In this document: positions 6,917 to 10,683 of the stretch, piece by piece
Layout of the letters: each line of letters starts with the position of its first letter
How positions within the stretch are numbered: position 1 is the first letter of the stretch
Source of the DNA: Asaia bogorensis
Lineage (GTDB): Bacteria; Pseudomonadota; Alphaproteobacteria; Acetobacterales; Acetobacteraceae
Length of the DNA stretch: 10,683 bases
Assembly (NCBI GenBank): GCA_945886995.1
Contig: CAMCZJ010000100.1
Location: forward strand, 1 to 10,683
Reading direction: 5' to 3'
The notes under the pieces: generated by a model
What the model was told of the DNA's origin: nothing
Databases searched by the model: none
The model's input: only the letters and a program-made list of their open reading frames with translations
Translations under genes and position numbers: made by a program

Positions 6917-7668
6917 TGGCCACCGCGCCAAAATCCGCGGGGCGGGAAAAGCGTTGCGGGGTATGCGGCCATGAAAGCCAGCAACCAGGCTTTCGCCCGC
7001 CCGTGCCGGAACAGGCGCCCGATCTGGATTTAAGGCCGGGTGAGCCTGTGCGGTCCACCATGGCGCGCTGGCTGCAAGCCTGCCCGCATTGCGGCTATGC
7101 CGCGCCCGACATTACTGAATCGCATCCCGCCGGGGCTGAAGCGGTGGCCGCGGCCCCCTATCGCGCGCTGATTGCAGATACATCGCACCCGGTTTTGGCG
7201 CGGCGCTTTTTGGCCTGGGCGCATGTGCTGGAAGAAACCGGCGCTTTGCATGCGGCGGCGGAGGCAACGCTGCACGCCGCTTGGGTGGCAGATGATCTCA
7301 ACCGCGATGATCTGGCGCGGCAATGGCGCCGCGAAGCGGTGGCATTGTGGCGGAGCGGCCCGGCGCTTGATGCCGAACAATCCGTGCGCGTGATTGATGC
7401 GCTGCGCCGTGCGGGGGATTTCGCGGAAGCGGAAGGGGCGGCGGAAGCGCTGACGGCGCTCAACCCGCCCGAGGCTGTGGCGCAAGTGACAGCTTTGGAA
7501 GCGCGGCTGATCGCGGCAGAAGATACGGGGCGGCATAGCATCGCCTCGGCCCTCGCCCCCCCGGCGCGGCGACCGCATGTGACGCATCAAAACTCCCCGG
7601 GGGCAAAAAAAAGGCCGCCCGAGGGGGGCGGCCTAAAATCCTGGCTGCGCAGGATATTTCGGGGTTAG
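6916..7668 (+). CDS. Zinc-ribbon protein with helical repeat-like C-terminal part, function unknown
   Basis: A 250-residue protein with no assigned role. Two CxxC pairs, C14-G-V-C17 and C56-P-H-C59, should bind one zinc ion as a split zinc ribbon. Between them sits the conserved-looking DLDLRPGEPVRSTMARWLQ stretch; this layout resembles DUF2225-like proteins. Residues about 80-215 are rich in Ala, Leu, Arg and Glu and look like paired helices (TPR-like: RRFLAWAHVLEETGALHAAA). The tail is basic with an aromatic end, KSWLRRIFRG, a pattern seen at the C-termini of some membrane- or nucleic-acid-associated proteins. The start overlaps the ppdK stop by one base (TAATG), so it is translated by reinitiation or tight coupling; no separate ribosome site decides it. 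Its last roughly 20 codons cover the terminator and a hairpin of the opposing DUF1127 transcript, and its TAG lies in the arm of another hairpin. The coupling suggests co-expression with ppdK, but a functional link is not shown. Confidence 0.85.
   Translation: MATAPKSAGREKRCGVCGHESQQPGFRPPVPEQAPDLDLRPGEPVRSTMARWLQACPHCGYAAPDITESHPAGAEAVAAAPYRALIADTSHPVLARRFLAWAHVLEETGALHAAAEATLHAAWVADDLNRDDLARQWRREAVALWRSGPALDAEQSVRVIDALRRAGDFAEAEGAAEALTALNPPEAVAQVTALEARLIAAEDTGRHSIASALAPPARRPHVTHQNSPGAKKRPPEGGGLKSWLRRIFRG
7605..7634 (-). terminator. Rho-independent terminator of the DUF1127 transcript
   Basis: On the minus strand a perfect 9-bp stem (AGGCCGCCC pairing with GGGCGGCCT; plus-strand arms 7612-7620 and 7626-7634, five-base loop) is followed directly by eight T's (plus-strand A's at 7605-7612). 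This is a classical intrinsic terminator for minus-strand transcription. In the plus direction the stem is followed only by AAAATCC, so it should not stop the ppdK operon. It lies wholly inside the coding sequence of the opposing zinc-ribbon gene, 133 bases beyond the DUF1127 stop. Confidence 0.88.
7638..7655 (-). repeat. Inverted repeat (hairpin 3 of the DUF1127 3' UTR)
   Basis: ATCCTG at 7638-7643 and CAGGAT at 7650-7655 form a perfect 6-bp stem with a six-base loop. It sits three bases from the terminator stem and nine bases from the next hairpin. It lies within the last codons of the opposing zinc-ribbon gene. Confidence 0.6.
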
Positions 7669-7708
7669 GGGCGCCTTGCCGACGCCAAGAACGACGAAGC
7701 GCCCCTAA
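7665..7708 (-). repeat. 10-bp inverted repeat (hairpin 2), overlapping the stop of the opposing gene
   Basis: TTAGGGGCGC (7665-7674) and GCGCCCCTAA (7699-7708) are perfect reverse complements. The 24-base interior can add a small stem, CTTG (7675-7678) with CAAG (7686-7689). The TAG stop of the zinc-ribbon gene (7666-7668) is inside the left arm. Neither direction has a following T-run, so it is not an intrinsic terminator by itself; it could protect 3' ends of RNA from either strand. Confidence 0.7.
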
Positions 7709-7722
7709 CAACTTGCTTGATC

Positions 7723-7766
7723 GCATTTTCCGAGCCGCCAAGCGTTTCCTCTTGGCTTGAAAATGC
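7723..7766 (-). repeat. Two-tier inverted repeat directly after the DUF1127 stop (hairpin 1)
   Basis: Outer arms GCATTTTC (7723-7730) and GAAAATGC (7759-7766) are perfectly complementary over 8 bp. Inside them GCCAAG (7737-7742) and CTTGGC (7751-7756) give a further 6-bp stem with an eight-base loop. The loop reads AGGAAACG on the minus strand. The outer arm begins at the base next to the DUF1127 stop codon (7767-7769), so a terminating ribosome would cover it. Confidence 0.7.
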
Positions 7767-8093
7767 TCAGGCAGCACGGCCCGTCGGCAGGGCGCCATCG
7801 TTGGCCGCGAAGCCCGGTTCAAAAACGCGGCTGATTTCACCACGCGCCAGACCGATATCGGCAAGCTGCTTGTCTGAGAGCTGATCCAGCGCCTTGTAGG
7901 TGTCACGCTTGGTTGGCCAAGTGGCAATGGCGGTCAGCACGGCGCCGATGCCGGCCCCGATCATCTTGAAGGTGTGGCCAAAGGCGCGGCTGCGCGCGCT
8001 GGCGCGGGCGGCGGCGACTTCCCGATGAATAGCCTCAATCGTCGCGGCGCGGGCCGAGAGGCTGGTTTCGAGATTGGCGAAATGCGGGTTCAT
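7767..8093 (-). CDS. DUF1127 (YjiS-like) small protein with N-terminal extension
   Basis: A 108-residue protein whose C-terminal third carries the DUF1127 signature: TYKALDQLSDKQLADIGLAR at 65-84, then GEISRVF. DUF1127 proteins are short, arginine-rich helical proteins; those studied in Alphaproteobacteria bind RNA and affect small-RNA maturation, phosphate or stress responses. This member is longer than the minimal ~45-70 aa forms. Residues 1-40 are a basic/alanine helix with RSRAFGHTFK, and residues 44-59 (MIGAGIGAVLTAIATW) form a hydrophobic segment that could insert in or lie on the membrane. The ATG at 8093 is preceded by AAGGAAAG at a rather long spacing of about 10 bases. It is monocistronic, divergent from pepP and convergent with the zinc-ribbon gene, and ends in a structured 3' UTR with its own terminator. 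The RNA-binding role is known for relatives only. Confidence 0.85.
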   Translation of the reverse strand: MNPHFANLETSLSARAATIEAIHREVAAARASARSRAFGHTFKMIGAGIGAVLTAIATWPTKRDTYKALDQLSDKQLADIGLARGEISRVFEPGFAANDGALPTGRAA

Positions 8094-8155
8094 GTTTAGC
8101 TTCTTTCCTTTGCGGAGGCGCCAGCCGATAGGGCAGGGTCGCTGTCCGATGGACG

Positions 8156-8161
8156 ATCATA
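8156..8161 (-). promoter_or_regulatory. Possible -10 element for the DUF1127 gene
   Basis: The minus strand reads TATGAT here, matching five of six bases of the sigma70 -10 consensus, and would give a leader of roughly 55-60 bases. No good -35 stands at 16-18 bases upstream, so an activator or another sigma factor may be needed, or the match may be chance. DUF1127 genes in relatives are often under heat-shock-type sigma factors; I could not find a convincing motif of that kind. Confidence 0.2.
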
Positions 8162-8207
8162 TAGAGGCTTCTGGGGCACAGGTGATGCGCGAAGACCACA
8201 GCAGAGA

Positions 8208-8231
8208 CATGCGTCCAGCGCATGCATCCAC
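8208..8231. promoter_or_regulatory. Inverted and direct repeat in the divergent DUF1127/pepP gap
   Basis: CATGCG (8208-8213) and CGCATG (8219-8224) make a perfect 6-bp inverted repeat around TCCAG. The segments CATGCGTCCAG (8208-8218) and CATGCATCCAC (8221-8231) also agree at 9 of 11 positions as a direct repeat 13 bases apart. A repeated motif midway between two divergent genes is a reasonable binding-site candidate, but no regulator can be named. The rest of the 183-base gap (8094-8276) shows only ribosome sites and the weak -10 listed separately. Confidence 0.3.
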
Positions 8232-8276
8232 AGGAAGTCATGCAACATTTCAGAAATATTTGGTAAGGACCTGGTC

Positions 8277-10043
8277 ATGAATCGGGCTGAACGCTTGGGC
8301 GCCTTGCGCGCCGAACTCGCGCGGATGGGGGTGCAGGGCTTCCTGATCCCTCGTGCAGATGAGCATTTGGGCGAATATGTGCCGCGTTCCGTCGAAAGGC
8401 TGGCCTGGCTGACGGGCTTCACGGGTAGTGCGGGGCTGGCCATTGTGCTGCCCCGGCAGGCGGCGGTGTTTTCCGATGGCCGCTACACGCTGCAAATCCG
8501 TAACCAGATTGATGTAGCGCTTTGGGAACCGCGCCACATCACGGAAGAACCGCCCGCCGATTGGCTGGCCGCCCATGCGGATGGCCTCGTGATTGGCTAT
8601 GACCCCTGGCTGCATAGCGAACCGGCGCTGGAACGGCTGAAGCGCCTGGGCGTGACCTTTCGCGCCTTGCCCGCCAACCCGATTGACGCGATTTGGGCGG
8701 ATCGGCCACGCGCGCCAGAGGCGCCGGCGCGGGTGCATCCCCTGGCCTACGCCGGCAAGCCATCTGCCGAAAAGCGCAGCGATGCGGCAACAGCATTGCG
8801 CGCGGCGGGGGAAGACGCGGTGGTGCTGGCCGATGCGCATTCCATCGCCTGGTTGTTGAATATTCGCGGCGGTGATTTGGACCATACGCCCTTGGCGCTT
8901 GGCTTTGCGCTATTGTTCGCGGATGGCGCGGTCTCATTATTCATGGAACCGGCGAAGCTGGACCACGAAACCCGCGCGGCCTTGGGCAATGCAGTGGCAA
9001 TTGCGCCGCGTGATGCCATGCCGGCGGCGCTACACGCCTTGAAAGGCAAGCAAGTACGGATTGACCGGGAAGCCACACCTTCCTGGTTCACAGATTGGCT
9101 ACGCGAAGCGGGCGCGGAAATCCGTGCGGGAGAAGACCCCTGCCGCATGCCGCGCGCCTGCAAGAACGCGGTGGAACAACAGGGCGCACGCGCGGCGCAT
9201 CAGCGCGATGCGGTGGCGATGGCGCGGTTTCTGCGCTGGTTCGCGGCGGAAGCGCCAAAGGGCGGCCTTACGGAAATCTCCGCCGCCGCACGCTTGTTGG
9301 CGTTTCGGCGCGACGTGCCGCTGTTTCAGGCGGAAAGCTTCCCGGCCATCAGTGGCGCGGGCGAAAACGGCGCGATTGTGCATTACCGCGCGACGGAGGC
9401 GAGCCATCGCGCCATCCATCCTAATGAATGCTATTTGATTGATTCGGGTGGGCAATATTTGGATGGCACCACGGATATCACGCGCACGCTCTGGACCGGG
9501 CCGGGGCTTGCACCGCCGCATTTGCGTGAATGTGTGACGCGCGTGTTGAAGGGCCATATTGCGCTTGCCACGTTGCGCTTCCCCGCTGGTGTCGCCGGGC
9601 CGCATTTGGATGCGCTGGCGCGGCGCCCCTTATGGGATGCGGGGTTGGATTACGATCACGGCACGGGGCATGGCGTTGGGTCCTATCTTTCGGTGCATGA
9701 AGGGCCGGCGGCCTTTAGCCGCGCGGCGCGCGTGGTGGCTTTGGCTGAGGGCATGATCCTATCGAACGAGCCTGGCTATTACGCCACGGGCGAGTTTGGC
9801 ATTCGGCTGGAAAACCTGCTGCTGGTGCAAAAGGCCGAGATCGCCGCTGCCGCCAAGCCGTTTCTGGAATTCGAAACCCTGACTCTGGCGCCCTTTGCCC
9901 GTGCGCTGATCGAACCCGCCCTGCTGACCGTGGCTGAGCGTGATTGGTTGAATGCCTATCATGCGCGCGTCGCGGCAGAAGTGGCGCCGCTGCTGGATGC
10001 GGAAACTGCTACCTGGCTGCGCGCGGCCTGTGCGCCGATTTAA
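8277..10043 (+). CDS. pepP: Xaa-Pro aminopeptidase (M24B family, long three-domain form)
   Basis: Cytoplasmic metallo-aminopeptidase that removes the N-terminal residue before proline. At 588 residues it matches the long form with two creatinase-like N-terminal domains (about 1-135 and 140-300, e.g. WLTGFTGSAGLAIV and DAHSIAWLLNIRG), the pita-bread catalytic domain (about 310-530) and the short C-terminal M24 extension (about 530-588). All five dinuclear metal ligands are present: D389 and D400 in LIDSGGQYLDGTTDITRT, H465 in HGTGHGVGSYL, E498 in SNEPGYY and E512 in IRLENLL. H461 fits the catalytic/substrate-side histidine. The start is supported by TAAGGA ending seven bases before the ATG. 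There is no signal peptide. It is divergent from the DUF1127 gene and its TAA overlaps the ligA stop. The symbol pepP is used by family analogy; the protein is longer than E. coli PepP. Confidence 0.95.
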   Translation: MNRAERLGALRAELARMGVQGFLIPRADEHLGEYVPRSVERLAWLTGFTGSAGLAIVLPRQAAVFSDGRYTLQIRNQIDVALWEPRHITEEPPADWLAAHADGLVIGYDPWLHSEPALERLKRLGVTFRALPANPIDAIWADRPRAPEAPARVHPLAYAGKPSAEKRSDAATALRAAGEDAVVLADAHSIAWLLNIRGGDLDHTPLALGFALLFADGAVSLFMEPAKLDHETRAALGNAVAIAPRDAMPAALHALKGKQVRIDREATPSWFTDWLREAGAEIRAGEDPCRMPRACKNAVEQQGARAAHQRDAVAMARFLRWFAAEAPKGGLTEISAAARLLAFRRDVPLFQAESFPAISGAGENGAIVHYRATEASHRAIHPNECYLIDSGGQYLDGTTDITRTLWTGPGLAPPHLRECVTRVLKGHIALATLRFPAGVAGPHLDALARRPLWDAGLDYDHGTGHGVGSYLSVHEGPAAFSRAARVVALAEGMILSNEPGYYATGEFGIRLENLLLVQKAEIAAAAKPFLEFETLTLAPFARALIEPALLTVAERDWLNAYHARVAAEVAPLLDAETATWLRAACAPI

Positions 10044-10683
10044 CTGCCCACCATTCCCAGCCATTCGGCTTCGGTCAGCACCTTCACGCCAAGCTCTGCT
10101 GCCTTGGCGGCTTTCGATCCTGCATCTGCACCAACAACAACGAGATCGGTTTTCTTGGAAACCGATTTCGTGACCTTAGCGCCGAGGCGTTCGGCGAGTG
10201 CTTCCGCTTCATCGCGCGTCATTCTCTCAAGCGTGCCGGTAAAAACCATGGTCTTGGCGGCGAAGGGGCTATCGCCAGCGCCAGTTTCTTCAACCGGCAA
10301 AGGCGAGACTTCGGCGGCGAGGTCATCAAGCGCGGCCAGGTTGCGCGGTTCGGCGAAGAATTCGACAAGCTCCTCCGCAATGGTGGGGCCGATGCCCTGG
10401 ATGGAGCCCAATTCTTCCCGCGCTTCAGACCCGATGATATGCGCGGCGATCATGGCAGCGCGCCAGGCTTCCAGGCTGTGATAATGCCGCGCCAGGAGCT
10501 TGGCGTTCTGTTCACCGATGCGGCGAATGCCAAGCGCGAAGATGAAACGTTCTAGACCCACACTGCGCCGCGCTTCAATCGCTTCCAGTAATTTGCTGAT
10601 TTTGCGTTCACCCCAGCCTTCAAAGCCTGCCAGTGTTTCGCGCTTTTGATGCAGGCGGAAGATATCGGCGGGGCTTTTGATGA
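10040..10683 (-). CDS. ligA: NAD-dependent DNA ligase, C-terminal part (5' end beyond window)
   Basis: Seals nicks in DNA during replication and repair using NAD+. Only the last 213 residues are in view, entering at the window edge in open frame (IKSPADIFRLHQKRETLAGF). They contain the helix-hairpin-helix domain (RFIFALGIRRIGEQNAKLLA and, later, IQGIGPTIAEELVEFF) and the terminal BRCT domain (MVFTGTLERMTRDEAEALAE, KTDLVVVGADAGSKAAKAAE, LTEAEWL). The adenylation, OB and most of the zinc-finger region lie outside. A GTG at 10561 could look like a start but is simply a valine in the continuous frame. The TAA (10042-10040) overlaps the pepP TAA in the shared TTAA, so the two genes converge without any spacer and no intrinsic terminator is visible between them. 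Confidence 0.96.
   Translation of the reverse strand, partial: IKSPADIFRLHQKRETLAGFEGWGERKISKLLEAIEARRSVGLERFIFALGIRRIGEQNAKLLARHYHSLEAWRAAMIAAHIIGSEAREELGSIQGIGPTIAEELVEFFAEPRNLAALDDLAAEVSPLPVEETGAGDSPFAAKTMVFTGTLERMTRDEAEALAERLGAKVTKSVSKKTDLVVVGADAGSKAAKAAELGVKVLTEAEWLGMVGS

Larger units (their letters stand above)
7605..7766 (-). ncRNA. Highly structured 3' UTR, candidate 3'-UTR-derived small RNA
   Basis: From the first base after the DUF1127 stop to the T-tract, the minus-strand transcript is almost entirely paired: a two-part hairpin (7723-7766), a 10-bp hairpin (7665-7708), a 6-bp hairpin (7638-7655) and the terminator stem (7612-7634). Nothing in this stretch codes on the minus strand. 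In Rhodobacter sphaeroides a DUF1127 gene (ccaF1) carries small RNAs (CcsR) processed from its 3' UTR, so the arrangement here has a known parallel in layout. I do not claim sequence homology. The C-rich terminator loop (CCCTC) and the AGGAAACG loop of the first hairpin are possible pairing sites. Whether a discrete RNA accumulates is inferred. Confidence 0.4.

Noticed and set aside
7665..7708. Intrinsic terminator for the ppdK operon on the plus strand
   Set aside because: The stem is strong but no T-run follows it on the plus strand, so I list it only as an inverted repeat.
8250..8885. A 211-codon minus-strand open frame upstream of the DUF1127 gene
   Set aside because: Lies antisense to the N-terminal domain of the aminopeptidase and has no family pattern.
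9944..10555. A 203-codon plus-strand open frame over the end of pepP and ligA
   Set aside because: It runs opposite the clear HhH and BRCT domains of ligA and shows no domain of its own.
10559..10561. GTG at 10561 as a start for a short separate BRCT protein
   Set aside because: The frame continues upstream without a stop to the window edge with ligase-like HhH sequence, so it is an internal valine codon of ligA.

Overview
This is a high-GC, gene-dense chromosomal segment of a Proteobacterium. The order glyQ-(vapBC)-glyS-ppdK, with a zinc-ribbon protein behind ppdK and a DUF1127 gene nearby, points to Alphaproteobacteria. I lean towards Rhodospirillales/Acetobacteraceae, but that finer placement is inference from gene order and protein style, not a search result. 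Nearly every base belongs to a recognisable gene, and no non-coding stretch exceeds about 185 bases.

Layout. At 34-438 (minus) lies a ketosteroid-isomerase/NTF2-like gene interrupted by an in-frame amber codon at 316-318, so it is called a pseudogene. A candidate promoter at 450-478 then precedes a plus-strand run of six tightly packed genes: glyQ (518-1381), vapB (1440-1688), vapC (1685-2083), glyS (2076-4232), ppdK (4244-6916) and a zinc-ribbon protein (6916-7668). The joins are very tight: a 4-base overlap between vapB and vapC, an 8-base overlap between vapC and glyS, 11 bases between glyS and ppdK, and a 1-base overlap between ppdK and the zinc-ribbon gene. Only glyQ-vapB has a small gap (58 bases), and that gap carries a 9-bp direct repeat that may be the VapB operator.

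Facing this run is a minus-strand DUF1127 gene (7767-8093). Its 3' untranslated region folds into four successive perfect-arm hairpins (7723-7766, 7665-7708, 7638-7655, 7612-7634), the last followed on the minus strand by eight T's, a textbook intrinsic terminator. Half of this structured region lies inside the 3' coding end of the opposing zinc-ribbon gene. Divergent from DUF1127 is a full-length Xaa-Pro aminopeptidase (8277-10043). It meets the C-terminal part of NAD-dependent DNA ligase ligA (10040 to the window end, minus) in a shared TTAA double stop.

How the genes fit together. GlyQ and GlyS are the two subunits of the bacterial-type tetrameric glycyl-tRNA synthetase, so their transcription together is expected. 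The unusual point is a VapBC toxin-antitoxin pair lodged between them in the same orientation, with glyS starting inside the toxin gene and lacking a clear Shine-Dalgarno of its own. This suggests that expression of an essential synthetase subunit is tied to a toxin-antitoxin cassette. The other point of most interest is the DUF1127 3' UTR, which resembles in layout the DUF1127/3'-UTR small RNA loci known from Rhodobacter (CcaF1/CcsR).
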